14,022 bases of DNA from OMOG01 sp041485845 (GCA_041485845.1 JBGPKH010000178.1:1-14022), one strand, 5' to 3'. Numbered from the stretch's first letter, positions 6,122-13,740 are shown. The notes: generated from the letters alone by a model not told the origin. Program-made: numbers and translations.

Positions 6122-7480
6122 ATGAGCACGAATGAGCGTAACAACCGGCTGCAGAGATTTCCGGACCTGGTCTCGCGGCTGGTGCCCGACGCCATCACCG
6201 CGAGCGTGATCCTGACCGTCACGATGGTGGCGATCGCCCTGGCGCTTGGAAACCCGCTCACGCGCGTGATGGACGCCTATCACCAGGGCCTGTGGATGCT
6301 GCTTCCGTTCACCATGCAGATGACGCTCATCATCGTGCTGAGCGCAGCGCTCGCGGTGACGCCCTTATTCCGGAGCGCCATCGCAGCTCTGGCGCGGGCT
6401 CCCAAGACGCCGAAACAGATCGTCGCGCTCGCGTTTCTGACGAGCGGAACGGCGTCCTACCTTTATTGGGGGCTGGGTTATGCGCTGGGGCCGATGATCG
6501 CTATCTTCTTCGCCGCCGAGGCGGAGCGCCGCGGCATCGAAGTCGACTTCCCGTTTCTGCTGGCGGTGACCACGGCATCTCAGGCGCTTTGGCAATTCGG
6601 GCTTTCGTCGAGCGCTCCCCTGCTGGTCGCGAGCCCCGGACATTTTCTTCAGGACACCATCGGCGTGATTCCACTCTCCACCACCATCTGGTCGCCCGCG
6701 GCCCTCATCCATGAAGCGGCCTACGCAGCCGCAGCCATCGGGGCCGCGTGCTGGCTATTGCCGAAGCGCAGTCGTGGGATCTCGCAGTTCCCAGAGTCGC
6801 TGGCGCTGGCCAAGCCGATAGAACCCGCCGCTATCGAGGATCGGAGCCGGCTCAGTTTGTCCCAGCGCATGGAGAATAGCCCCCTCGTCAGCCTGGCCCT
6901 TTGCACACTGATGCTCGGCTGGCTGGCCGATCACTTTCTGGTGAAGCGGCTGGGCCATGAGATCAACTCGCTCAACGTCACGCTGCTGTTGCTGACGTTC
7001 CTGTTGCATCGGACGGTCCGGCGATTCGCCAAGGCGGTGGAGGGGTGCGCCGGCCGGAGCTGGGCGGTGATCGTTTTGTATCACCTGTACGCCGCGGTTG
7101 CCGGATTGATCCAGTTCACCAATGTCGGCGAGCGCGTGGCGGGGATTGCCGCCTCGATTTCGACGCCGGCCACGTTCCCTCTCATTACCGCCATAGCGGG
7201 GTCGGTGTTCGCCTGCTTCATTCCATCGAGCGGCGGGCAGTGGACCGTCCAAGGCTTCGTGACCGTGAAAACGGCGATGGCTGTGGGAGTATCCGTGCAG
7301 CGCGGGATGCTGGCGTTGGGCATCGGCGATCACATGGGCAACTTTCTCACGCCGTTCTGGTACGTGGTGGTGGCGGGCATCGCCCGCGTGGACTTCCGCG
7401 TCTTTTTCGGTTGGGGATTCCTATTCGCGGCGATCTGGTTTGTGATCGGGGTAGTGGTCTTTACGTTCGCACCGTGTTGA
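6122..7480 (+). CDS. atoE: Short-chain fatty acid transporter, AtoE family
   Basis: The protein has 452 residues, close to the 440 of the E. coli protein, and many hydrophobic segments throughout. Family-like features include the N-terminal RFPDLVSRLVPDAI, the segment SYLYWGLGYALGPM (112-125), FIPSSGGQWTVQG (366-378) and GDHMGNFLTPFW (402-413). The family imports short-chain fatty acids such as acetate, acetoacetate or butyrate across the inner membrane. In E. coli atoE sits with acetoacetate-CoA transferase genes, but no such genes are present here, so the substrate is only known at family level. It is preceded by its own TATAAT, so it is probably a separate transcript from the haem gene 64 bp upstream. 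A hairpin follows its stop codon by 5 bp. Confidence 0.9.
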   Translation: MSTNERNNRLQRFPDLVSRLVPDAITASVILTVTMVAIALALGNPLTRVMDAYHQGLWMLLPFTMQMTLIIVLSAALAVTPLFRSAIAALARAPKTPKQIVALAFLTSGTASYLYWGLGYALGPMIAIFFAAEAERRGIEVDFPFLLAVTTASQALWQFGLSSSAPLLVASPGHFLQDTIGVIPLSTTIWSPAALIHEAAYAAAAIGAACWLLPKRSRGISQFPESLALAKPIEPAAIEDRSRLSLSQRMENSPLVSLALCTLMLGWLADHFLVKRLGHEINSLNVTLLLLTFLLHRTVRRFAKAVEGCAGRSWAVIVLYHLYAAVAGLIQFTNVGERVAGIAASISTPATFPLITAIAGSVFACFIPSSGGQWTVQGFVTVKTAMAVGVSVQRGMLALGIGDHMGNFLTPFWYVVVAGIARVDFRVFFGWGFLFAAIWFVIGVVVFTFAPC

Positions 7481-7485
7481 GCGCC

Positions 7486-7505
7486 GACAGGCCAGGAGGC
7501 CTGTC
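7486..7505 (+). terminator. Hairpin after the transporter gene (terminator or repeat)
   Basis: GACAGGCC (7486-7493), loop AGGA, then GGCCTGTC (7498-7505) form a perfect 8-bp stem starting 5 bp after the stop codon. There is no T-run, so it is not a classical intrinsic terminator. The tail CCCACC resembles the palindrome tail near 4337, so it may belong to a dispersed repeat family and still end or protect the transcript. Confidence 0.45.
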
Positions 7506-7510
7506 CCACC

Positions 7511-7683
7511 GCTGCTGCCAGACGGCCACGCCGCCGGGAGGGACGTCTTTCGCCCATGGGCTGGTTCGTGGACGTGGAGTTCGTGGCGACCCAGAAGCCA
7601 TCGCGCCAATCTGCCAAGAACAGGGCTATGAAGTTGGCGGTGATCCACTGGTTCGCGCCGCACTACAGCGCAGCGCGCAGAAC
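7511..7683. other. Intergenic stretch with no supported gene
   Basis: This is the space between the transporter hairpin and the end of the convergent nucleotidyltransferase gene. Short frames cross it on both strands, but none has a convincing start, family motif or continuous support. It could contain gene debris. Confidence 0.4.
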
Positions 7684-8253
7684 CTATTCACTGGCGCGAA
7701 CCCGAAGTAGACGCTCGTGCAAGGCCGGAGAGAGCCCGGCCTCGATTTCCGGCGTGATCAGGCCTATCTCGTCGAGGTCCTTAAGATGTGTCTGGTCCTT
7801 GAGTCGAAAGCTGGTCAGCTTCATGCGGACCAGGTCGGCCAGCGGGACCAGCCGAACCTCGCGAATGGTTCGGAACCCTCCCAGCACCGGGGTTTCCTCG
7901 ATGGATTCCGGCCGCACCTTCTCGCCCGAGAAGATCATGTGCACCGCCCTGCGGGCCGACGGCGCGCCGGCCTGCACCAGCATATCGATTCCGGCCACGT
8001 GGCGGTATTGGAAGCCGAAGGGCTCGACCGCCTCCGCGATCTTCCGCAGATCTTCGCGGCGGATCACGATGTCGATGTCTTTGGTCAAGCGTCCGGCATC
8101 CGGTTCCGCCTCTTCCACATAAAGATAGGTCGCCAATCCACCGACTACGCGGTACTCGATTCCCGCGGACGAAAAGGCTTTCTCCACGCGCTCCGCCAGT
8201 TCAAAGAGTTGTTCCACGCGCTTCTCGAAAAAGGTATTGACGAAGACTTCCAC
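7684..8253 (-). CDS. AbiEii/MNT-like nucleotidyltransferase-fold protein
   Basis: The protein has 189 residues. The start is a GTG at 8253 with AGGA about six bases upstream, and a CATAAT resembling a -10 lies at 8270-8275. The minimal nucleotidyltransferase signature is present: VVGGLATYLY (G38-G39), then TKDIDIVI with D59 and D61. Further family-type segments are RRAVHMIF at 102-109 and MKLTSFRLKDQTHLKDLDEIG at 144-164. Related proteins include the toxin AbiEii of type IV abortive-infection systems, as well as many orphan proteins of unknown role. No antitoxin gene is next to it on either side, so a toxin function is not claimed. It diverges from the Ser/Thr kinase gene across a repeat-bearing gap. 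Confidence 0.8.
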   Translation of the reverse strand: MEVFVNTFFEKRVEQLFELAERVEKAFSSAGIEYRVVGGLATYLYVEEAEPDAGRLTKDIDIVIRREDLRKIAEAVEPFGFQYRHVAGIDMLVQAGAPSARRAVHMIFSGEKVRPESIEETPVLGGFRTIREVRLVPLADLVRMKLTSFRLKDQTHLKDLDEIGLITPEIEAGLSPALHERLLRVRASE

Positions 8254-8371
8254 GACAGATCCTGATCGAATTATGTCACAGCGGGTGCGGATTTTCCGTC
8301 ACTGCCTTTCACGTCTTCGCCGGGAGGGGCAGGCCGGCGCGATGGCGCCCTACTACTGTGCCGTCCGGTAT

Positions 8372-8417
8372 ACCGCTTGCTGACGGCGCGGCCCCGATCC
8401 GAGCCGCGACCGTGAGG
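8372..8417 (+). repeat. Interspersed palindromic repeat, copy B
   Basis: It reads ACCGCTTGCTGACGGCGCGG, a short centre, then GAGCCGCGACCGTGAGG. This matches the minus-strand reading of copy A almost base for base on both flanks, but the inner stem is less perfect and the 3' AGCGGT end is lost. It lies in the 233-bp gap between the divergent nucleotidyltransferase and kinase genes, about 50 bp before the kinase's -10 box. Confidence 0.7.
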
Positions 8418-8470
8418 TTGTCCTGCAGGATGCATTCCGCGCCGGAATCGGTTTTCGCGGTCCGGCACGG

Positions 8471-8476
8471 TATAAT
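8471..8476 (+). promoter_or_regulatory. -10 box of the Ser/Thr kinase gene
   Basis: A perfect TATAAT ends 10 bases before the chosen ATG at 8487. A GGAG at 8478-8481 could serve as ribosome-binding site if the transcript starts early. With normal spacing the mRNA would start near 8483 and be almost leaderless. No clear -35 is seen. This site supports the start at 8487 over an in-frame GTG at 8358. Confidence 0.5.
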
Positions 8477-8486
8477 TGGAGTTCTA

Positions 8487-11126
8487 ATGCCTCTCGCTGC
8501 GGGGGACCGTTTGGGGCCCTATCAGATTGTGTCTCTCGTCGGCGCCGGCGGAATGGGCGAGGTTTATCGCGCTCGGGATACGCGACTGGACCGAATCGTC
8601 GCGATCAAGGTTCTCTCCGCCGCAATCGACACGCCCGCGGCTCGCGAGCAGTTCGACCGCGAAGCCCGAGCCATCTCCAGCTTGAACGGGCCGAACATCT
8701 GCGCCCTCTACGATGTCGGCACCCATGACGGGCACTCCTACCTGGTGATGGAGTACCTGGAGGGTGAGACTCTGGCTCAACGGCTGGGCCGCGGCGGTCT
8801 TTCCCTGGGCAAAGTCATCGAGTACGCCATCCAGATCGCGGAAGCACTGGACCAGGTGCATCGGGAGGGATTGATCCATCGCGATCTGAAGCCCGGGAAC
8901 ATCATGCTCACGAAGTCCGGGGTAAAGCTTCTGGACTTCGGCCTGGCGAAAATCGCGCGAAATCCAGCCTGGCTCGCCGGCGCGTCCGATCAGACCCACA
9001 CTCTCACGGGCGTCGGGCCGCTTCTGGGGACCTGTCAGTATCTGTCGCCCGAGTTGCTCGCCGGGACCAAGCCCGACACCCGGTGCGACATCTTCGCCTT
9101 CGGAGCGGTGCTGTATGAAATGCTGACGGGCCACCGGGCGTTCGAGGGCAAGACGCAGGCGGTCACGATATCCAAGATTCTGGAACACGATCCTCCTCCC
9201 ATCGCGGCTGCGGGGGAACCGCCCGGTTCGCGTCTCAGGGTAGTCGAGCACCTGGTGCGAACGTGCCTGGTGAAGAATCCGGAAGAACGCCGTCAGACCG
9301 CACACGACATCCTGCTGGATCTGCGCTGGCTTGCCGGGTTCGATTCGCCGGCTGAAGCCCCCCGGCAGGTCGCGGCTCGACGCATCTCGCGCGCCTGGGT
9401 AATCGTGTGTGGGCTGCTGCTGGTGACGATCCTGGCGTTGAGTGCGGTCTTGTATCGTCGCCCCAATAAGGGCCCGCAGGTAATCAGGGCTTCGGTATTG
9501 CCTCCGGAGAAGGCGGCCTTCGTAGGGAGCAGTTTGCCGGCCCTGTCGCCGGACGGGCGCCGCCTGGCGTTCGCGGCCTCGACCGAGGGTAAGACCCAGT
9601 TGTGGGTGCGAGACCTCGATTCGCTCTCGGCATGGCCCGTGGCGGGCACGGAAAGCGCCGCCTACCCGTTCTGGTCGCCCGACAGCAGCGAGATGGCGTT
9701 CTTCGCGGCGGGAAAGCTCAAGAAAGTGAAATTGACCGGCGGGCCCGCAGTTGTGCTGGGCGATGCCATGCAGGGTCGCGGCGGCTCCTGGAGTCGCAAC
9801 GGCGTCATATTGTTTGCGCCCTCCACCGGCGATGGTCTCTATCGGATCCCGCCGCAGGGCGGCAAGGCGGCGCCGGTGACTTCGCTCGATCTCTCGACGG
9901 AAGAGGTTTCCCACCGCTGGCCCTGGTTCCTGCCGGACGGCCGGCACTTCCTCTACTCCGGCCGGAGCTCGGACCCAAGCAAGAGCGCGATCTATGTGGG
10001 CGATCTGGAATCGAAGGAACGGCGGCGAATCCAGCCGGTAGGGTCCAACGCGGTCTATTCTCCGCCGGATTTTCTTCTGTTTGTCCGGGAGCGAACCCTG
10101 ATGGCCCAGGCGTTCGATGCTTCGCGAATTCGGACCAGCGGCGAACCGTTTGCCATAGCGGAGCGAGTGGATTTCATCACCGGCAACATGCAGGCGGGTT
10201 TTTCCGCTTCGGAAAACGGCATCCTTGCGTATTACTCCGGCGGCGGAACCAACCTCAACTCTCAGCTCACCTGGTTTGACCGGAGCGGAAAAAAGCTGGG
10301 CGTGCTGGGCGAGCCTGGCAGCTTTGTACAGCCGGTGATCTCTCCCGATGGCCTTACGCTGGCGGCGGACCGCCTCGATCCGCAATCCGGGACGTACGAC
10401 GTCTGGCATTACGACCTGGCACGCGGCAGTCCGTCGCGTTTGACTTTCGGCGGCAAGCAGGACGGCTATCCGATCTGGTCGCCCGATGGCGCCAGCATTG
10501 TGTTCAGCAGCAATCGCACCGGGCATTATCAGTTGTATCGAAAGGCCCTGAGCAGCGCCGGGAAGGAAGAACTGCTGGTCGACTCGCCGCGGGACCAGTT
10601 CCCCAGCGATTGGTCGCACGATGGACGCTACCTCGTCTACTATCAGATCGATCCGGTCACCAAGTACGACATCTGGGTATTGCCGTTGAGCGGCGACCGT
10701 AAGCCGTTTCCGCTTTTGGCGAGCGAGTTTAACGAGCATCGCGCCAAACTGTCGCCCGACGGCCGCTGGCTGGCGTACACTTCCGACGAAACGTCATGGG
10801 ACGAGATCTACATTCAGTCGTTTCCCTCACTCGGGAAAAAGTGGAAGGTTTCGGTGAATGGCGGTACGCGGCCGGTATGGAGCCGGGACGGCAGGGAGCT
10901 GTTTTACATCGGCGCCGATCGCAAAGTCACGGTCACCGCTGTGAAAGCCGGCGCGAAGATCGAGACCGGCACGCCAACGCCACTGTTCGAGACGCGGCAG
11001 AGCGTGACTCGCTTTTTCGATGTCAGCCCGGATGGCCGCCGTTTCCTGTTGATCGATCCGCTTCCGGAGGCAGGCACTCCGACCATGAACCTGCTCACCA
11101 ACTGGACGGCGGCCATCAAGCGTTAA
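8487..11126 (+). CDS. Receptor-type Ser/Thr protein kinase with extracytoplasmic TolB/WD40-like propeller
   Basis: The protein has 879 residues from the ATG at 8487. The N-terminal Hanks-type kinase domain spans about 10-285. It has glycine loop GAGGMGEVY (19-27), ATP lysine K41, catalytic loop HRDLKPGN with D133, DFG at 150-152, SPE in place of APE at 187-189, and DIFAFG. All residues for activity are present. A membrane helix at about 303-323 is followed by a large C-terminal region with PD40 blades (ALSPDGRRLAFA, FWSPDSSEMAFF, IWSPDGASIVFSS, KLSPDGRWLAYTS, DVSPDGRRFLLI). This topology puts the kinase inside and the propeller outside, so the propeller is a likely sensor or protein-binding module. 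The architecture is common in Acidobacteriota. The in-frame extension back to 8358 would run through repeat copy B and the promoter, and is rejected. Targets are unknown. Confidence 0.95.
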   Translation: MPLAAGDRLGPYQIVSLVGAGGMGEVYRARDTRLDRIVAIKVLSAAIDTPAAREQFDREARAISSLNGPNICALYDVGTHDGHSYLVMEYLEGETLAQRLGRGGLSLGKVIEYAIQIAEALDQVHREGLIHRDLKPGNIMLTKSGVKLLDFGLAKIARNPAWLAGASDQTHTLTGVGPLLGTCQYLSPELLAGTKPDTRCDIFAFGAVLYEMLTGHRAFEGKTQAVTISKILEHDPPPIAAAGEPPGSRLRVVEHLVRTCLVKNPEERRQTAHDILLDLRWLAGFDSPAEAPRQVAARRISRAWVIVCGLLLVTILALSAVLYRRPNKGPQVIRASVLPPEKAAFVGSSLPALSPDGRRLAFAASTEGKTQLWVRDLDSLSAWPVAGTESAAYPFWSPDSSEMAFFAAGKLKKVKLTGGPAVVLGDAMQGRGGSWSRNGVILFAPSTGDGLYRIPPQGGKAAPVTSLDLSTEEVSHRWPWFLPDGRHFLYSGRSSDPSKSAIYVGDLESKERRRIQPVGSNAVYSPPDFLLFVRERTLMAQAFDASRIRTSGEPFAIAERVDFITGNMQAGFSASENGILAYYSGGGTNLNSQLTWFDRSGKKLGVLGEPGSFVQPVISPDGLTLAADRLDPQSGTYDVWHYDLARGSPSRLTFGGKQDGYPIWSPDGASIVFSSNRTGHYQLYRKALSSAGKEELLVDSPRDQFPSDWSHDGRYLVYYQIDPVTKYDIWVLPLSGDRKPFPLLASEFNEHRAKLSPDGRWLAYTSDETSWDEIYIQSFPSLGKKWKVSVNGGTRPVWSRDGRELFYIGADRKVTVTAVKAGAKIETGTPTPLFETRQSVTRFFDVSPDGRRFLLIDPLPEAGTPTMNLLTNWTAAIKR

Positions 11127-11135
11127 AGCATGGCA

Positions 11136-11195
11136 ACCGCTTGCTTACGCGCGCTGCTCCGTACGCCGATTCGGAGCCGCGACCGTCAGGAAGCG
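11136..11195 (+). repeat. Interspersed palindromic repeat, copy C
   Basis: It reads ACCGCTTGCTTACGCGCG, then GCTCCG-TACGCCGATT-CGGAGC, then CGCGACCGTCAGGAAGCG. The flanks match copies A and B, while the loop is longer. It fills the 74-bp gap between the convergent stop codons of the kinase and the aldolase gene, so it could act as a two-way terminator-like hairpin. Confidence 0.7.
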
Positions 11196-11200
11196 AATGT

Positions 11201-12496
11201 TCAGCAGCCGAAGAAGGCCTGGTCGAGCTCGCGGGTGACATCGTCCGACAGCGGTCTCAGCGAGCCGACCGCGCGGCCGTTGATGATGGCCTCCGCGGTG
11301 GATTCCAGAACTTCCAGGCGGTCGAACGCTTCCAGCACATCGCCGCCGGTGACCAGCACTCCGTCATTTTCGAGAATGATCGCCGCGCACTTGGGCGAGA
11401 CGAGTTGCGCCAGTTTCCGGCCGTCGCCGAACTGCACGCCGAATGGCGCGCGGCCCACACGGCGGACCACCACGTAGCTCTCGGGAATGGTCCGGCAATC
11501 GAGGGGAGCACCCGTCACACTGAACGCGGTGGCGTTCACGGGATACGCGTTGACCACCGCTCCCACGGCCGGATGCTCCCGGTAAATGGCCGCGTGGAGC
11601 CGGGCGGCGCGGCTGGGTGAGGCGTTCGCCGCGGCCCGTCCGTTGCGGATCAGCACCAGGTCTTGAACGTCGAGTGTGCCGCGGTCCACCTGGTAGGGCG
11701 TAATCAGGAATCCGGAATCGTCGACGCGGGCGGAGTAGCTTCCCTGCGTGCTGATGAAGAGCCGTTGACGGTAGGCTCGCCGCACGAATTCGCACAGGCG
11801 GCGGCGCACCTCGTTCTCCTGGCTCGATGGGGGCGCCGGCGCGAACTCTTCGAGGGCCCCTGTGCGCTGCCGTTCGAGATCGATCTCGGCATCGGTGAGG
11901 AAGCGAATGTCGCCGCCCAGGAGGCGCGCCTTGATGAGGGTCTTGGCGGTGAATTCGAGCGTTTCGAAGCGGCGAAAGGCCTGCTGGAGATCGTGCCCGG
12001 CCGTGACCACGCCGTGGTTCTCGAGAATCACGCAGTCGTAGCCCTGCTCGAAGGTGTCGGCCACGCGGTTGCCGAGCGCCACGCTGCCGGGCAATTCGTA
12101 AGGGGCGAACCCCACTTCGCCACACACCCGCCACGCCTGGTGAAACAAGTGCGTGTTGGGCGCCTGGTGAACCAGGCTGAAGGCCACCAGCGCGGTCGGA
12201 TGGGCATGCACGATGCCGCCCAACTCGGGCCGGCGGCGGCGGATCTCCTGGTGAATGGGAAGCTCGGAGGAGGGCTTGCGCGGTCCTTCGACGGCGCCGC
12301 CGGCGCGGACGCAGACGATATCCTCGCGCCGCAATCCGCCCTTGTCCACGCCTGCCGGGGTGATCCACACGTCGCCGTTTCGCTCGCGGATGGAGAGATT
12401 GCCGCCGGAGGTAGTGGTCATCCGGTACCCATAGATGCGCTCCATCGCCTGGAGGATTTCGTCCCGCGGATGTTGATAGGAATGGGGCGTCAGCAT
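11201..12496 (-). CDS. Double-domain class II aldolase/adducin-family protein
   Basis: The protein has 431 residues, about twice the usual length, with two consecutive class II aldolase domains (about 8-215 and 228-425). Domain 1 has TSGGNLS (29-35), E78 in SSELPIH, H97 and H99 in HAHP, and H161 in ENHG. This is the complete set of catalytic Glu and metal-binding His of fuculose-phosphate aldolase-like enzymes. In domain 2 the matching positions are A297, N316 and Y318 (VNAYP), and D378 (ENDG), so it cannot bind the metal in the usual way. The known reaction is metal-assisted retro-aldol cleavage, or decarboxylation or epimerisation, of small sugar phosphates. The ATG at 12496 lies 5 bp after the stop of the secreted oligogalacturonate-lyase-like gene, so the two form an operon. 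No signal peptide is seen, so it is cytoplasmic. The substrate is unknown. Confidence 0.9.
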   Translation of the reverse strand: MLTPHSYQHPRDEILQAMERIYGYRMTTTSGGNLSIRERNGDVWITPAGVDKGGLRREDIVCVRAGGAVEGPRKPSSELPIHQEIRRRRPELGGIVHAHPTALVAFSLVHQAPNTHLFHQAWRVCGEVGFAPYELPGSVALGNRVADTFEQGYDCVILENHGVVTAGHDLQQAFRRFETLEFTAKTLIKARLLGGDIRFLTDAEIDLERQRTGALEEFAPAPPSSQENEVRRRLCEFVRRAYRQRLFISTQGSYSARVDDSGFLITPYQVDRGTLDVQDLVLIRNGRAAANASPSRAARLHAAIYREHPAVGAVVNAYPVNATAFSVTGAPLDCRTIPESYVVVRRVGRAPFGVQFGDGRKLAQLVSPKCAAIILENDGVLVTGGDVLEAFDRLEVLESTAEAIINGRAVGSLRPLSDDVTRELDQAFFGC

Positions 12497-12501
12497 AGCG
12501 C

Positions 12502-13740
12502 CTAACGCGCCTTCGCGACTTCGACGGCGAAGGCGTACGTGGAGCCGAACATGTTAGAACGGAATACTACCCACTTTTCATCCGGAGTGAAACTGACGTT
12601 GGGCTCCAACGTGTATTTGTGTTTCGACATGTTTACGAGCCGCTCGGAGCGGAGTACCCCCGGATTGACAAAGTTCTTGTCCTGAATACCCCGGTTCGGC
12701 ACTGACTCGGGACGGAAGAGGTAAATCCACTTACCATCGGTCGCGTGCGCCACCTGACCTTCGTCGCCGCCATCGCCGCAGAAGAGTTTTCCGTCCCGAG
12801 TCACATTGAAGTGAATGGACCACTCGTTGCGCTGCAGGTGATACCAGGTTCGTTCGCCGGTCTCGACGTTGTAGGCCGCGAGCCAGAAGACCTCGCCGCG
12901 GGGGGTCTGGAGGTCGTACCAGATGATCTTGCCATCCGGACTCCAGAACTCGTGGCCGAAGATCTCCATGGCCATTGTGCGGTTGTGGATCCTGGTGACG
13001 TGGCTGCCGTCGGCGCGCATGGTCCAGATGCGTTCCACCTTGTGCCAGGGTCCCTCGTGGCAGAACATCAAAAGGGTGGGATCGGAGGGCGAGAACTCCA
13101 GGTGGTTCAGCCAGTCGGTGCTTTTGTGAATGGTCTTGACTTCGCCAGTCCGCACGTTGACCGTGAACAGCGCCATGGGAAGGCGGGCGGCCAGGCGTTC
13201 TTCCATCATCTGGCCTTTGTTCCTCGGTTGATCGAGCTGCTGCGGGGCTTGCGGCCGGTTCGGATTGTAATCCTGGCCGTTGCCTTCGACATAGGTCCCC
13301 GCGAGCAGGGTCTCGTCGGCGTTAACGGTGGCGACGGATCCTCGGGGAGGGATCGTGGCGATCTCGCGCGTGGCGCCGGAATCCACGTCGGTGGAGCACA
13401 CTTTGTCGCCCTTAATGTAGTAGACGTTCTGCGTCTTGCGGCCGGTGACGATCACCCGCACCCTCCCCTTGACCACGGTGTGCGCGGCGTACGTCTGGAG
13501 GTTGAGGGCGGAGATGCCTTCGGGCGTGGTGTAGACCATCTCCCTGCTATCGGCGGTGTAGCCGTTCTGGTTGAAGTAGAGGCTGGCGCTGCCGGGTTCG
13601 TTGGTCAGGCGGACGATGCGATGGCCGGTGTCGGGATCGATCCAGGTCCGCGGCGGCTCGGCGCCGTCCTGGGCGTGAAGATTGACGGCCGCGCAGAATA
13701 CGGCTGCGCAAGACACGAAGCGCGGGAAGAGAACAGGCAT
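12502..13740 (-). CDS. Exported oligogalacturonate lyase-family (PL22-like) beta-propeller protein
   Basis: The protein has 412 residues, near the family length of about 390 plus a signal. Residues 1-23 are a Sec signal peptide with LHA before the likely cleavage site. Family blocks run throughout: WIDPDTGHRIVRLT (33-46), NHLEFSP (212-218), FCHEGPWHKVERIWT (226-240), GHEFWSPDGKIIWYDLQTPR (262-281), NEWSIHFN (305-312) and EPNVSFTPDEKWVVFRSNMFG (379-399). Known family members cleave short unsaturated galacturonides by Mn-assisted beta-elimination in the cytoplasm. Candidate matches to the catalytic Arg and His are R237 and H263, and H310 matches one metal ligand. The QxxHxH metal motif expected before SFTPD is replaced by Y376..E379-P-N381. 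The fold family is therefore confident and the lyase activity is not. The start has AGGAG eight bases upstream. The double aldolase follows in the same operon. Confidence 0.85.
   Translation of the reverse strand: MPVLFPRFVSCAAVFCAAVNLHAQDGAEPPRTWIDPDTGHRIVRLTNEPGSASLYFNQNGYTADSREMVYTTPEGISALNLQTYAAHTVVKGRVRVIVTGRKTQNVYYIKGDKVCSTDVDSGATREIATIPPRGSVATVNADETLLAGTYVEGNGQDYNPNRPQAPQQLDQPRNKGQMMEERLAARLPMALFTVNVRTGEVKTIHKSTDWLNHLEFSPSDPTLLMFCHEGPWHKVERIWTMRADGSHVTRIHNRTMAMEIFGHEFWSPDGKIIWYDLQTPRGEVFWLAAYNVETGERTWYHLQRNEWSIHFNVTRDGKLFCGDGGDEGQVAHATDGKWIYLFRPESVPNRGIQDKNFVNPGVLRSERLVNMSKHKYTLEPNVSFTPDEKWVVFRSNMFGSTYAFAVEVAKAR

Noticed and set aside
7556..8122. Plus-strand frame of 188 codons over the nucleotidyltransferase gene
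   Set aside because: It is Ser/Arg-rich, motif-free and antisense to a gene with an intact nucleotidyltransferase signature.
7684..8253. Calling a complete AbiE toxin-antitoxin system
   Set aside because: Only the nucleotidyltransferase half is present and no antitoxin frame was found in either flank.
8358..8486. N-terminal extension of the Ser/Thr kinase to a GTG at 8358
   Set aside because: The extension translates repeat copy B and the TATAAT region and adds nothing kinase-like. The ATG at 8487 gives the usual N-terminus just ahead of the glycine loop.
8484..10739. Very long minus-strand open frame (about 750 codons) opposite the Ser/Thr kinase
   Set aside because: It is the complement of a gene with complete kinase and propeller motifs. 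Its translation shows no family motif and is rich in Arg/His/Gln/Pro, the typical shadow of GC-rich codons.
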